NCBI RefSeq assembly: GCF_933775445.1
Contig: NC_065873.1
Coordinates: 28,830,001 to 28,894,000 of the forward strand
Length of the DNA stretch: 64,000 nt
Origin: Argentina anserina
Taxonomy: Eukaryota > Streptophyta > Magnoliopsida > Rosales > Rosaceae
Direction of reading: 5' to 3'
Positions 1 to 11,410 of this stretch are shown here, piece by piece (position 1 is the first letter of the stretch; each line of letters opens with the position of its first letter). The notes under the pieces were generated by a model. That model did not search any database, was not told the origin of the DNA, and worked only from the letters and a program-made list of their open reading frames with translations. The translations under genes and the position numbers were made by a program.

Positions 1-560
1 TTTCTGATCAAGCAACACAGGTTAACACCAGATTCATCATAAAACAACCGAAACCACTCAAGTTCGTGAACAATGCCCTAGAAAAATTTCAACCAACATT
101 CATTGCGACTCTTACAATTTTGAATAACAAAAACTCACGAATCAAACAACCTGATGCAGATAGCGAATCTCAGCTTGAATCGAAGAACTACTATATAAGA
201 AAAACTGAAAATCGTAATCGAAATAGTTCAAAGTATGAGAGAGTGAGTGAGAAGCCGACGAGTACCTATCGAAGATTTTTCCGAAGCTTATATTGGATTA
301 AGAATAAGAGAAACGAATAGCGAGTGTTGAGAGAGCGCGAATCGCCGTCGTCGGTAAGCAGCGCCGCCGAAACACGACGGCGAAGAGTCTCGGTGTCGGC
401 GAGAGAGAGAGAGAGAGAGAGAGTCTAAATTTGGATTTGGTTTTTGACAATTTTGGCGTCGGATTTTGATTTTTGATTCCGAATTATAAACTGGGCTTTT
501 GGGTTATGTATAATCGAGAGCCAGGAGCCTTGCGTGTATCTAGGGTGCATATTACACCAT
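1..560 (-). promoter_or_regulatory. 5'UTR and promoter of a leftward gene outside the window
   Basis: No convincing protein is encoded here. Read on the minus strand, the stretch runs from a TATA-like TTTATAA (about 486-492) and a GCCCA motif, through a CT-rich tract and a GC-rich leader, to a possible donor (CATCAG/GTTGTT near 160). A pyrimidine-rich stretch then ends in GATCAG close to position 4. That is the usual shape of a plant 5'UTR with a leader intron. The inference is that a gene begins near 430-480 and is transcribed out of the left edge. Its product cannot be known from this window. Confidence 0.45.
401..422. repeat. GA/CT microsatellite
   Basis: An uninterrupted GA dinucleotide run. 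On the minus strand it is a CT tract, a common feature of plant 5'UTRs and core promoters. It lies just inside the presumed leader of the leftward gene. Confidence 0.9.
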
Positions 561-3500
561 ACACATTAGGCTTTCATCGCCGTTAAAACTAAAACAAGCG
601 GCTGATGTTTCTCCTTTTTCGCCTTCAGGGACCGCACTATTCTAGCTGACGCTATTTGCCCTTTTAAATTCTGCGTGATATCCACTGAGGAGTGGTAATT
701 TCGTCAATTGACGTGAGGCGTGACCAAGGGAATATTAACCGGAGGTTAAGATAAAGTGGAGGGTTATGATTTCCTCTTAGTGTAAAGTGTGTGATGAATG
801 GATAAGATGGATGTGACAAGCTAATTATATTCTGCGGTGGGGTCTATCGGAACAACGGTACCCTCCCATTAGATTTCCTTCTTTCAAGACCTAGCAAAAT
901 TAATAGTCTTTCACTATGTTGTTAACTATTTTACATCAAGTGTGGAGAGTGGAGACCTATGGCCAACACTTTAAGCAAAAGAATCACAATAATATAGGAA
1001 TGGTGAACGAAGGGGTCGAAAAGGATAGCTCATTAGTAATCTATAAAATTATAACTAATGTTGTTGCAGTGACTTTAATAGAGAATTCAGTCGTATATTG
1101 AGCTTGGTAAATGTGAGTTTAATAGTAAATTCTGTCTTAAATAGTAATCATTTTGTACGTAGTTGTGTTACCACCCGTAATAACGTCAATAATGCTAATG
1201 CACGTGTCCATAAAAACTACTAGAATAAATAGCTAAAGTAGCTCACCTCAAATATACACGGGGCCCCGAGTTGTTATAAGACTTACGTCACCTAGTGACA
1301 CACCCTATCGAAGATATAATAACGAGCTTAAACATGTACGAATTAGCTGTAAATTAACTTTTAATGGTGGGAACTCTGGGCCAAGGAAAGTGGGCTCAAA
1401 GATATCTGGGGGCCGTGAGTTGGTGTAGCTATAGGACACAATTGTGAATTATCTGATGATAATTAATAATGAGAATAAGAGCATGCTTCGAGCTTTAGGT
1501 TTGTTTCCTAAAGTACAGTAACGTAGAGAAGAAGTTGCAATCCCACCAATTATTAAAGCTGTAAAGTGTAAAAATCTCAAGATAACGAGATTCTTCGCTA
1601 GCTAGCTACTCCACACCACCACATCGACTCCATTTCCATTCCCAGTTTAAAGCTCACTTTTACCATTCTAATTGACCTCGACAATCAACAAGTTATTGAT
1701 CGAATTAGGGTCTGTACATGATCGTAATAATCTCATCGAGTAAAGGAAAATCACCCCGGAGTATTTAGCGGTCGACAAATAAGCGTTTTAGCGTGAGTTT
1801 TCGACAACAAGAAAGCCGAAAGAAGCATAAAAACAACCTGCAGAAGAAAGAAAAGGAAATGAGCAGAGCTAGTGGAGAGTAATGGTGATTGAACTCTGTT
1901 TTGGAAGCCAAAATGGAAGTCGGCATGCCGTATATATAGGATGATGCAGAAATAGGAAGTTAAGGCAGCTATGCCTAATTGCCCAAATACCATGTAAATC
2001 AAAAGTGGGGAATGATGCATGGATGGAGGTTTCGATAAGCCTATGTGTATATATGTTGCCTTGGATTCTACGTCTTCTCTTTCTCTGTTACAAAAAGAAA
2101 GTCGTACCTAGTACTCGAAGATGGTGTGGGAGTGTGAGATATGGTCCAAAATGCATAGATTCCAGAATTGAAGGGACACTAAGGAAGGACATGAGTCCCC
2201 CCACTGCTTGCTTGCTCACTTGCTCACTTGCTCATATAGTCATATGCTTGTAATTATACCTATTTGTTGGCATGTCATTCTCAATGTAAGCCAATCTTAC
2301 CCACCATGCATTTTCACTCCACCCTTCCTTTACTTTAGGAATTGTGTAGTGAAATTATGCGACTACCCACTAAGGTTGTCACTATTTTTGGTGCTTCATG
2401 ATGGTATTGCACCCCTCTAGTAGCTATAAGCCTTGGTTCCCAAATCTCAGCCCCTAAATGTGCGTAGTTTTGACTCATCATTAGCTTCATGGGAATCGTT
2501 CACATCGCATTTACCTCAATGCGCTTTTCCATGGGCCTATTGCTACATGGTAAATTGGTTAGTAGTCTATTCCTTTGCTACAATGGTATAACCGTATAAG
2601 TACGTTTAGCCAACACATTTTCTATTGGTGAAACAGAATTGACTTGTAGTTATGGCATTGGAATATCATGACCAATGAGGCGATGACTAAAAAAAAATGG
2701 GATTTCATTTTGGGATCATGAGGAGTCAGCCTTCATGTTTTCACAAGTGAAAGGTGAGTCCACACACCTTCAACTTCAATGGGTGATTAACATCGCATAA
2801 CTCGTCTAAATATTTATATTTTGATTGACATTTGGTCATTTGAAAGCTCTTGAAGACATAAAAAAGGGGAGTAAATTCTCAGAATTGGCAACTAGCTAGG
2901 ACATTCATGTCCATTTTGTGCTAATACAAACGTATATCAAAGAAGAATGCGGAATTTGTTTTTCCTTGGAAAGGACATTATCTGCTGAACCAAAATATCA
3001 TGAAGAATCATCCAACTCATGGACATTCGTGCTATATTTATCTCATAGTTCTTCTCAATGGCATTGAGGGCTGTATGACTACATAATATGAAATGCTTTT
3101 AAAAAGACACAGTACTTGGACTCTGATAGGGTAAATTAGTTCAAATTTTCATTAGATGAGATAAGATGTTGGAGAAAAATTATTCAATTAATCTGTTTAC
3201 ATAGGATAAAGTGATAGTTTTTCATAAACGTATATGTGTCGAGAAGTCTAGATATGTTGGTGTGACTAGCATGCACACCCATTCTCACTAAGGTTTTTAA
3301 AAATAATGAAGCTAATCATTAAAATAAATCAAGTACAAATGTAAAACTGAGCGGCCAACCATTAATTGATCGCATAATAAACCAAATTATGATGTAGTTG
3401 AGATGAGCCGTCAGCATGAAAGCCAGTTCATGGTCTTAATGTGGTTTTGTCGATTGAGAAATGAAAAAGGCTGGAAAGTTCGAAGTAACAACTGAAGACG

Positions 3501-3790
3501 ACAACTGACTCATATAATTTGATTAAAACCAATATTAAGGAGCCTCCTTTTGTTATACTTGTAGATATGTATTTTCAATATTTTGTAATCATAATCACCA
3601 CATAAAAGATAAAGTTGAAATAAGCCATTTAAAAATAAACTAATATTACGGTTGGGAGATGTAGATTTGTACTGTACAACACCAATAACTCAATAATAAC
3701 TATCAATATGTTTTAATTTACCCAACTTCCACTTTCATGGTTGGGCTGATAAACTCAGATGGGCTTACATCTTAATCCTTCATGAAGAGC
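561..3790. other. Intergenic, no gene recognised
   Basis: About 3.2 kb of AT-rich sequence. The open frames in it (for example near 916-1101, 1751-2020 and 2005-2420) are short, low in complexity and resemble no family I know. A minus-strand TATATATA at about 1930-1940 could drive a transcript, but no coding or hairpin product is evident. Repeated TTGCTCACTTGCTCA units sit near 2209-2235. I see nothing else. Confidence 0.6.
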
Positions 3791-3993
3791 CCAATAAACC
3801 TCTCCACAACCAGGGGAGCTACGTGGCAGAAAACCGAGTTTGTGATAGGAGAGGAAGCTAATCTATCAAACTGTCTGGTTGTTGATACTGCCAACCCCAC
3901 ACAGACATATCCATATCATTAAAATGTTCATACAACTCTCTTGGTCTTCTGGGTAGCAAGGAGTTCAAGTCCTCTGAGTTCTCACTTGTGGAA

Positions 3994-5152
3994 ATGTCGA
4001 CAGCACCCGCACTCCCTCGTCTACACTCTCCTTTCCTATGTTGCCCTCTCAAGCTTTCTTCTACCTCTCCTTGTCTTTCCCACAAGTTGTCTCAACGCTC
4101 CCCCAAGTCATATCCATGCATCAGAGCCATTGATCTCGATCAGAACACGGTAATGAGTCTTGGTTTTCTTAGAGCATTGAGCTTGTTTTAACATTGTGTT
4201 GGTTTAGTCGACTGTGTCGAGTTAGTATTAATGTTGCTTCAAAATTTGATCAGGTAGTGGCAATCTCAGTAGGGGTGGTGAGCATTGCCGTTGGGATTGG
4301 AATTCCGGTTTTCTATGAATCCCAAATCGACAGTGCTGTCAGTTCTCTTCCTCTAGTCAATTAATCTTATTTAAGATTCATACTTGCGCTAGTATAATAA
4401 TGTTATTGAGAAAATGTTATATGCAGTCAAAGCGAGACAACACTCAACCCTGCTTCCCTTGCAATGGAACTGGCGCACGTAAGTAACTAGCAACCGGCAT
4501 ACACAATTTAGCTATATATTAAAGCTCTGTCTTTACCAAATGTATGTAGTTTGGTATAATAAAAGCTAGGGCCATAAACTTTTTATTAGTTGGTAACTTG
4601 GTAAGCAAAATCAAGGAAGTAGAACTAGAAGCATTCAAGCATTCAAGTTCATATATATCAGGCCTCTCCTATCCATGTTCATGCTAATGCTGTTAGTTTC
4701 GGTTAACTTTTTCTGAAAATGGATCACCCTTCCTGTACCAGAAAGATGCAGATTTTGCACTGGAAGTGGCTCGGTCACGGTGGAGCTTGGAGGGGATGAA
4801 AAAGAAGTGTCTAAATGCATAAACTGTGAAGGGGTCGGATCATTTACATGCACCACATGTCAAGGTTCTGGGATTCAACCTCGATACCTTGATCGCAGGT
4901 ATGTATTGTGAAATGTCATTGTCTGATGCAGCAACTATGTATATGTGCATTGCAAATTCGTGTTCAAGATACAAGTAGGTTTAATACTTGCTTAGTATTC
5001 TTACAAAATGGCAACTTTGTATATGTGCATTATAGTTGATTAGAGAGGAATACAATATTAAAGTAGTAAAAGGGATTGAAAGATTGAGAAGTGTTGAATT
5101 GACATGATGTTTGTGCTTTGTTTTGGACAGAGAATTCAAAGACGATGACTGA
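3994..5152 (+). CDS. LQY1: LQY1-like plastid zinc-finger protein (photosystem II repair)
   Basis: Five exons, 3994-4149, 4254-4337, 4427-4478, 4742-4898 and 5131-5152, join in frame to 156 residues. Arabidopsis LQY1 is about 154. The first ~50 residues look like a plastid transit peptide. Residues ~53-74 form one membrane span. Four CxxCxGxG-type motifs follow (C89/C92, C100/C103, C123/C126, C134/C137), the DnaJ-type zinc-finger fold without a J domain. The protein ends in an acidic EFKDDD tail. LQY1 is a thylakoid protein with disulfide isomerase activity that helps repair and reassemble photosystem II under high light. The ATG at 3994 was chosen because a GTG precedes it and the transit peptide then has the family length. 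A G-box-like ACGTGG lies upstream near 3830. The gene converges on the HBS1-like gene. Confidence 0.92.
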
Positions 5153-5581
5153 ATCCTATCTGCGGGAATATCCAACCCTCTTCAAGTCGAGAGTTAAGCT
5201 AAAGAAGAGTTTCAATTTTCACCCTTTTTTTAATTCTCTTTTGTACACACCTTTACTACTACATATGTCCAATTGCTTTCATCCCCTCTTCCAAACCCAC
5301 ATATAATGGAGCAGTCTAACCTGTTTTCTTCTTCGTTTTCTCCTTATTCTCAGATAAGTATTTGTTGTTTTCATAAAACATTATAAGTATAGTTCCTTTT
5401 GTTTGGTTGAGGAAAATGACAGAGCAGACTAAATTACTCAGTATTAATTCGCTATGTATATAGTAGTGAACTTGGAAAGGTTGAAAAGGATGGACAGCTT
5501 AATTAAAATGATGAACTGAATTTACATACAAGCACAACTATGAAGTATGAAAACCAAGACAATTGGTAACTTTGCTCCGAA
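5153..5581. other. Convergent 3' ends of LQY1 and the HBS1-like gene
   Basis: About 430 bp between two stop codons that face each other. It is AT-rich with T-rich stretches and probably holds both 3'UTRs and polyadenylation signals. There is no coding potential beyond short chance frames. Confidence 0.6.
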
Positions 5582-6877
5582 CTACTTCGCCTCGTCGATT
5601 ATTCGTGTTACTGTGCCAAGGGCCACAGTTTTTCCTGATGCTCTCAAAGATACATTCCCTAGAGCTCTACACTTGGAAAACTCTACCGCACAAACTGGCC
5701 TCTGCAAAACTACCTCCACAGCAGCTACCTGGTTTGCGAGAAGACAACGAGGAAGCCTTTTCGCCACTTGAAGAGTCTTCCGATCAAGTAATGCTGCTAT
5801 TTTCACAACTCTTGCGCCCTCCTTTGCATGGTGTATGTGAAACTCCAGCGGAGAGCCAATCAACATAGGCTGTGCCCCATCCGGAAGTTGCACTCTCAAT
5901 TCCAAATGTCTCGCAAATGCAACTGGAAGATCAGGGTCACATAGCACACCTCCTGCCATCACTTGATGAACATCAATCCCTTGTAGGGTAACAGCCACAC
6001 TGTCACCAGCTGTAGCAGTTGAGCACGACTGAGAGCCGTCGCGTTCTAATGACCGGATAGTCCCTAATTCGCCAGAAGGCATAACCCGAACCTTAAGTCC
6101 ATTTCGAAGAGTTCCAGCCTGCAATTTACCATATGCAGAAACCTGCCCTTTAGAAGCTTTGATGACATCGCATATAGGCATGAGCAGTGGCTTCTCAGAC
6201 TCTCTCTTAGGGGGTTGAAAGGAATCAATTGCATCGAACAAGCAAGGTCCGCTATACCAAGACAAAAAACGGTCATCACTAGGAGCTGACATCAAGTTCT
6301 GATTATCCATGGCACTCAATGGAACGCAACAGACTGAAGACTTCTCGAAACGACACGAACGTGTGAGAAATGTTCCTATTGTGTCTTTGATTTCATCAAA
6401 TCTATCCTTGGAGTAGCCAACAACATCCATCTTGTTAACAGCAACTATAATCTGCTTAACACCGAAGCTTTTGATAATCTGTGAATGCTCCTTAGTCTGT
6501 CCTCCCTTCATACCAGCTTCAAATGCACCATGTGAACCATCAACAACAAGTAATGCAGCATCAGCTTGTGCTGCGCCGGAGATCATGTTCGGAACAAAGT
6601 CTTTATGGCCAGGGGAGTCCAGCAAAACCACCTTGTATTTTTTGGAGTCAAAATACTTAACGCCAACGTTCATGGTAATACCTCTTTCTCTTTCTTCCGT
6701 GCTCTCGTCCAATGCCCAAGCATAGGCAAATGATCCCTTTCCCTGTGACTTTGCCTCTTTCTCATTTTTGTGCATCTCTTTGTTGGATACCTGACCCAAT
6801 AGAAGAAGCAGTTTACCAGATACTGTCGATTTTCCTGAATCAACATGTCCAACAACAGCCAGATTCAGTTGAGCCAT
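5582..6877 (-). CDS. Intronless HBS1-like translational GTPase, N-terminal region absent
   Basis: One uninterrupted frame of 431 residues. The GTPase motifs are intact: G1 GHVDSGKS (10-17), switch I region RERGIT (64-69), G3 DSPGH (87-91), G4 NKMD (148-151) and G5 SAM (188-190). Beta-barrel domains II and III follow, with an ending typical of HBS1 (VTRII). The G1 region, with the NKEMHK..EKEAK and GKGSFAYAWALDE segments, marks HBS1 rather than EF-1alpha or eRF3. HBS1 works with Pelota to rescue stalled ribosomes. Plant HBS1 proteins normally have a long N-terminal extension and many introns. Here the protein starts 9 residues before the P-loop, and an in-frame TAA lies just upstream, so it is not a continuation. 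It is probably a retrocopy that kept its coding capacity. Whether it is active without the N-terminus is unknown. Confidence 0.85.
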   Translation of the reverse strand: MAQLNLAVVGHVDSGKSTVSGKLLLLLGQVSNKEMHKNEKEAKSQGKGSFAYAWALDESTEERERGITMNVGVKYFDSKKYKVVLLDSPGHKDFVPNMISGAAQADAALLVVDGSHGAFEAGMKGGQTKEHSQIIKSFGVKQIIVAVNKMDVVGYSKDRFDEIKDTIGTFLTRSCRFEKSSVCCVPLSAMDNQNLMSAPSDDRFLSWYSGPCLFDAIDSFQPPKRESEKPLLMPICDVIKASKGQVSAYGKLQAGTLRNGLKVRVMPSGELGTIRSLERDGSQSCSTATAGDSVAVTLQGIDVHQVMAGGVLCDPDLPVAFARHLELRVQLPDGAQPMLIGSPLEFHIHHAKEGARVVKIAALLDRKTLQVAKRLPRCLLANQVAAVEVVLQRPVCAVEFSKCRALGNVSLRASGKTVALGTVTRIIDEAK

Positions 6878-7229
6878 GGATTATTTCTGAATGAATGTGG
6901 TAGATTGGTAGGTCTTTTTTATACCACACACACTATCCTATTCCTAATTTTATAGGGATTCCTTTTTTCTTTCTTTCTTTTTTTGTTTTCAGAGAACCTT
7001 TAGGAATTCCTAATCCTATAGGAAGTAGTAAAGAAGAGAATTAATTTTGATATTCCGGCTTGGGCCTTTTATTTTAACCCAGCCCAACCCATGCGTATAA
7101 TTGAAAGTTGAGACCGCCGTCTTCCTCTCTGGCTCTTCGTGTTCCGGAACTTGGTCAAGAGAGGGAGTTGGTGGCAACTGGTTAACTAGGGTTTTGAACT
7201 TGCAACTTCTAATCGAAACAGCAGTTAAG
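6878..7229. promoter_or_regulatory. Bidirectional promoter between HBS1-like gene and DPH5
   Basis: The start codons of two divergent genes are 352 bp apart. The interval holds TGGGCC at about 7063-7068 and two GCCCA cores at about 7081-7090, which are site II-type elements. A telo-box-like TAGGGTTTT lies at about 7188-7196, in the DPH5 leader. A T-rich stretch lies near 6962-6990. Site II and telo-box motifs are known from promoters of plant translation genes, which fits both neighbours. Their use here is inferred. Confidence 0.6.
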
Positions 7230-8583
7230 ATGTTGTACATAGTTGGACTTGGATTGGGGAACGAGAAAGACATTACTTTGAGGGGTTTAGAAGCAGTCCA
7301 GAAATCTGACAAGGTTTTCATTGAAGCCTACACTTCTCTCCTCTCTTTTGGTCTCTCTTCTGATGGTCTTTCTACTCTGGTAAATCCCCATTTTCTTGTT
7401 TTTGGGTATTTCTTTGTTTATGAAGCCAGTTTAGTTTTTGAAGGAAATAATATATGTGATTGCAGGAAAAGTTGTATGGGAAACCGGTGATACTTGCAGA
7501 TAGAGAGACTGTGGAGGAAAAGGCTGATGAGATTTTAAGTGCAGCTGCTGATTCTGACGTGGCTTTCCTTGTTGTTGGGGATCCTTTTGGGTATGTTGTA
7601 ATTAAACAATGGTTTTCTTCAGTTTAGTTAGTTTAGAGTTGAATGTGTGAATTTGATTGAAGTAATGTTCATTTAGATTGAATCTTGGATAATTGAGGGT
7701 TTGATTAATTAAGTTGATGTGGGATGCAGAGCTACAACTCACACTGATCTTGTAGTTCGAGCTAAGAAGTTGGGGATTGATGTCGAAGTGGTGCATAATG
7801 CATCGGTTATGAATGCGGTTGGAGTCTGCGGCTTGCAACTCTACCACTACGGAGAAACAGTTTCGATACCATTCTTTACGGATACATGGAGACCTGATAG
7901 TTTTTATGAGAAGATTCAGAAAAATCGTGGGCTTGGACTACATACTCTCTGCTTGTTAGGTTTGGTGCTACAAACTTTCTGATTGGAACTGTTACCTATT
8001 GATGCTCGTCTTGCTAATAAACTTATTTACCTTTAATTGTAGATATACGCGTGAAGGAACCCACCCTGGAATCCTTATGCAGGTGTATATCTAAATGATT
8101 TATCGGCTTCTCTTTCATTTCTTCATCAAAGAGTTCACTTGGGTGTTTTCTTTTTCAAGTGTGCTTTGAACATTGCATAGAATAATTCTTGCTTCTCCTC
8201 CTCCCTTAACCTTTCAGAGGAAAGAAGCAGTATGAACCACCTAGATATATGTCAGTAAACACTGCAATTCAGCAACTTTTGGAGGTTGAGCAAAACCGAG
8301 GAGAATCTGGTAAGGCCATTGAGGTTCTCTCCTTTCTGGCTTGTATACAACTAAAGACTAATTATAATCTGCGTATTGATTCTTTGATCACCCTGCAGCA
8401 TACAGTGAAGACACCATGTGTGTTGGGTTTGCTCGTCTTGGAAGTGAGGATCAGAAGATAGTTGCTGGTACAATGAGGCAACTGGAGTCGGTTGATTTTG
8501 GAGCACCTCTCCATTGCCTTGTCATTGTAGGCAAGACCCACCCAGTGGAAGAAGAAATGCTGGATTTCTACAGAACTGTATGA
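7230..8583 (+). CDS. DPH5: Diphthine methyl ester synthase (diphthamide biosynthesis)
   Basis: Six exons, 7230-7379, 7466-7590, 7730-7959, 8043-8082, 8218-8309 and 8399-8583, join in frame to 273 residues, the family length. The N-terminus carries the tetrapyrrole-methylase glycine-rich strand ([10 protein letters not shown]). A VVGDPFGATTHTDL segment (about 87-99) forms part of the S-adenosylmethionine pocket. The later [21 protein letters not shown] segment is characteristic of DPH5. The enzyme methylates the modified histidine of eEF2 on the way to diphthamide, in the cytosol. The 40-bp fourth exon is very short; it is supported because it restores the frame and the conserved [14 protein letters not shown] segment. 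The gene shares its promoter region with the HBS1-like GTPase, so both neighbours belong to translation elongation and quality control. Confidence 0.93.
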
Positions 8584-9382
8584 TTGATTGACTATATCTT
8601 TGAAAGGTGCAGCTCTACTAGTTCTATGTGCAGGCAAGTGTTTTTTGGATCTAGGTTCTAATGTAAAACCAATTGCGCATTTTCTGGTAGTTCTGTTACT
8701 AAATGGACTCCACATTATCTTTCTGTAGAGAAGTCGTTGGACAATATGTAATAGAGGCAGAAGTGGAGGTCTTCTTAACTCACATTGAAGAAAGTTCAGA
8801 AACAACTGATGAGGCACCGGCAACATACCATACTTTTTTTAATATTCACATTTGATGTCGATGCTGAAAGAACGTTGTATAATGTTACTATACGTCAAGT
8901 TTTCCTACTTCAAGTTAATCAAGTTGATTCAATCTGTTTCATCACTTTCATGTTCTACTTTCAGATGTACACTATCTGTAGAAAACTCTCATATATGTGA
9001 TGGTATGTCATTCCTGCTTATCTAAAGACTTGTGATTTGTGAAGAACGATTATCCGGATATAAAGCACAAACATGCTGATACTTTCATCTTAAAAGCCAC
9101 AGCAGCCTACAGGTTCTAGTCCCTGATTTTCAGCCTCATTGTCTTCTCTTCTTGAAAACGAGCGCAATAGCATTACATTGATAGCACATCCATAATCTTT
9201 GCATATACAAAGGTTACCTGTGAAGAAAGATCTATGAACAAAGTATTTCCCTTTTTCTTTCTCCTTAATAAAGCCATATAATGCATGAACAAGTTAGCTG
9301 ACTAACTGTACATCTAAAACAAAAACTGACCATAAGGATACATTCTATACTGCCACAAAATTCAGGAAGTTCATGCCATAAC
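8584..9382. other. 3' flanks of DPH5 and the Myb/SANT-like gene
   Basis: About 800 bp between two convergent stop codons. It is AT-rich with no recognised coding sequence, and likely holds the two 3'UTRs. A minus-strand open stretch over 8362-8826 is antisense to the last DPH5 exon and is taken as chance. Confidence 0.6.
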
Positions 9383-10418
9383 CTAACTGTGGGTAGTTTT
9401 ACTGCACTTCCCTTGTAACCATGTCAACCGTATATGATCACCTTTTAGAGAGATGAATGTCTCCCTCAAACTAGGGTTATCAAACAGGTCAACTGCAGCA
9501 AAGTAAAGCTGTTCCTCAATGTCTTGTATCTCGTCCAATGCTCTTATACAATTACTTATGCTAAACTTGTCGTCTATGGGCATTGTTGCTGCAGCCCTCA
9601 GCTTTGAGGCTGCAATCATATCTTGTAGGGCTTTTGCCATAGCATCACATTTTTCTTGATCCCTTCTGCTTTGAACCTCAGATGACTGTGCATCAGATGT
9701 CCGCTTCCTTTTCCTTTCTACTGCAACCTTTGTCACCTTTTCTGCTAATAACGTGTTTCCTTGCTCAGGTCTTGAGGATGGCGGATTGGCAGAGTGAGGG
9801 GCTTCAGCATCAGGAAATGAACTTAGACCAGCATTTTTTGTTCCTGCAGACTTGTCCAACCCCTCATAATGACTAGATTGAGCGTATTTCCCATCAGCTG
9901 CTGAGTCTGTGAATATTGTGCACAGCTGATCATATATGGGACAATCCTTTACTTTTGTAGTTTCAGGCCTCGGCTGCTGTACCTGCAAAATGATATCGAT
10001 CAAGAACTCAACATATAAATGCTACAAAATAGAAGTGACCCAACAAAAGAAAACCTCTAGAAGAAACAATGTATACCCCTAGGTCTGCCCATAGATGATC
10101 AAACTCAATACAACAAGGATCTTCCAAAGCATAGTCATTAGTCTGATTATGAGCCGACTTGAGACTGTAGAACCGCGTCCTTAGAACATCCAGGTGCTTC
10201 CTCAATTGGTTGTTGTTGAAGTTGAGATCGGTTTGCCTGTTAAACTCATCGCGGATAGTATTCCACGTTTTCTTGTCGAAAACATTGTTTGGCCTGTTCC
10301 CCAATTGAATCTGCTTCAAAACCAAGTCTGCAAATGTCTTGTCGAGGGCCGGTGTCCACCTCGTCCTCGAACGTTCCTGCTTAGGCTGAAGTCGCTGAAC
10401 ACTACCCTCATTATCCAT
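9383..10418 (-). CDS. Myb/SANT-like DNA-binding domain protein, single module
   Basis: Two exons, 10077-10418 and 9383-9982, join in phase 0 to 313 residues. Residues ~17-112 are a plant Myb/SANT-like (Myb_DNA-bind_3) domain: RTRWTPALDKTFADLVLKQ, then TWNTIRDEFNRQT and QLRKHLDVLRTRFYSLK. The linker PRPETTKVKDCPIYDQLCTIF opens the second exon. A basic VERKRKR stretch could be a nuclear signal. The C-terminal helical region (FSISNCIRALDEI, then LRETFISLKGD) is shared with the larger paralogue 3.5 kb away. Such proteins are nuclear and resemble L10-interacting Myb-domain proteins and transposase-derived trihelix factors; the specific role is unknown. A leader intron (donor near 10907, acceptor near 10440) is likely. 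The usual VWxxYI segment before the first splice site is degenerate (HLWADLG). Confidence 0.82.
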
Positions 10419-11136
10419 CTACAACAACCTAGCTATCTGCAAACACAATTCCAAACATTGCATTGAATCAATACTATTCCACATAATATGAATGTACATG
10501 ACAACTAAACAACAACAGAAATTCATCATTGCAATATAGAAATCTGACATTCAACACAGAAATTACATGCCTTTTTCAGCTAAAGATAAAACCTTTGCAT
10601 CTCTCCATTTGTAATTTGGTCATAATTTCCATTATTCAATCATAAGAGCTGCAATCAAAAACCCTAAAACAGAGATAAACAATCCCCCCACCAATATAAT
10701 GCAAAACCCAATTCGCTATCATCAATACAACCAATAAGAACAATACATTTCAATCTGATTACATGTACACAACACTGAGAAATTGGAGTAATTATTCAGC
10801 GAAAACCATTCGAACAAAGAAAAAGAGAGAAGCGAAATTAAGGGCAACACTGCGGAGGAATATTATAATAATAAGGAGGAAAGCAAATAGGAAAGAAGGA
10901 GCTTTACCGGAGTCAGAGAATCGCCGCCGGAGAGAGTAATAAGCCTCTGCTTTTTACCAGTCCTAATTTGTTTTTCTTTCGTTGGAAAATGAGGGAGGTC
11001 AATGCTTAAAGTGAAGACAACCGCCACGTGGCGGGACATGAATACATAGTGGTGCATAGAAACAACTGTAAAAACTAGTCCTTCAGTTTTACTTCCTGTA
11101 AATACCCGTCCCGGTATGAAATGTATTAGAGTTTAG
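10419..11136. other. Leader intron and promoter of the single-module Myb/SANT-like gene
   Basis: On the minus strand, a GC-rich leader near 10908-10960 ends in a good donor (CTCCG/GTAAAGC). The AT-rich stretch down to 10440 ends in TTTGCAG. This fits a 5'UTR intron of about 460 bp. The promoter would lie at about 10960-11130. Confidence 0.5.
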
Positions 11137-11410
11137 TTGGCAGATGTGGTTGCTAGAGCCAATGACATTAAGCAAGGGGAGAAGATGCTGAAGCTTTTCA
11201 GCTGTGGTGTAGGTGGGAAGGGCTCTCGTTCGGTAGACCTTTCGTACCTTGCGACTTTAAGACAATGGCGATGGAGCCGGAGCGACAGAAATGATTACGT
11301 AATGATCTGGATCAGTTTGTGAGGAGGAGTGACTTTTACCGGAGGGTTGGCAAAGCTTGGAATTTGTTGTATGGTCCTCTCAGAACTGGCAAATCAAGCT
11401 GGATTGCAGC
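11137..11410 (+). pseudogene. BCS1/AAA-ATPase-like gene fragment, frameshifted
   Basis: The first frame (11137 to about 11256) reads RANDIKQGEKMLKLFS and then SVDL.YLAT, which matches the segment before the ATPase core of plant AAA-ATPases of the BCS1/ASD (AATP1) group. The match moves to the next frame at about 11256-11262: TMAMEPERQK, an in-frame TGA, then NDLDQFVRRSDFYRRVGKAW. A damaged P-loop follows (YGPLRTGKSSW instead of YGPPGTGKSS), and the usual KRGY before it is missing. Homology stops where a hAT-type element is inserted. With a frameshift, a stop, a deletion and no 5' or 3' remainder, this is a dead fragment. Full-length members are about 450-520 residues. Confidence 0.8.

Noticed and set aside
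1751..2020. 89-codon hydrophobic minus-strand frame under a TATA-like sequence
   Set aside because: No known small-peptide motif, no conserved ending and no clear signal-peptide cleavage context; evidence too weak to call a gene.
7602..7847. 81-codon minus-strand frame inside DPH5
   Set aside because: Antisense to a DPH5 intron and exon 3, whose coding sense is certain.
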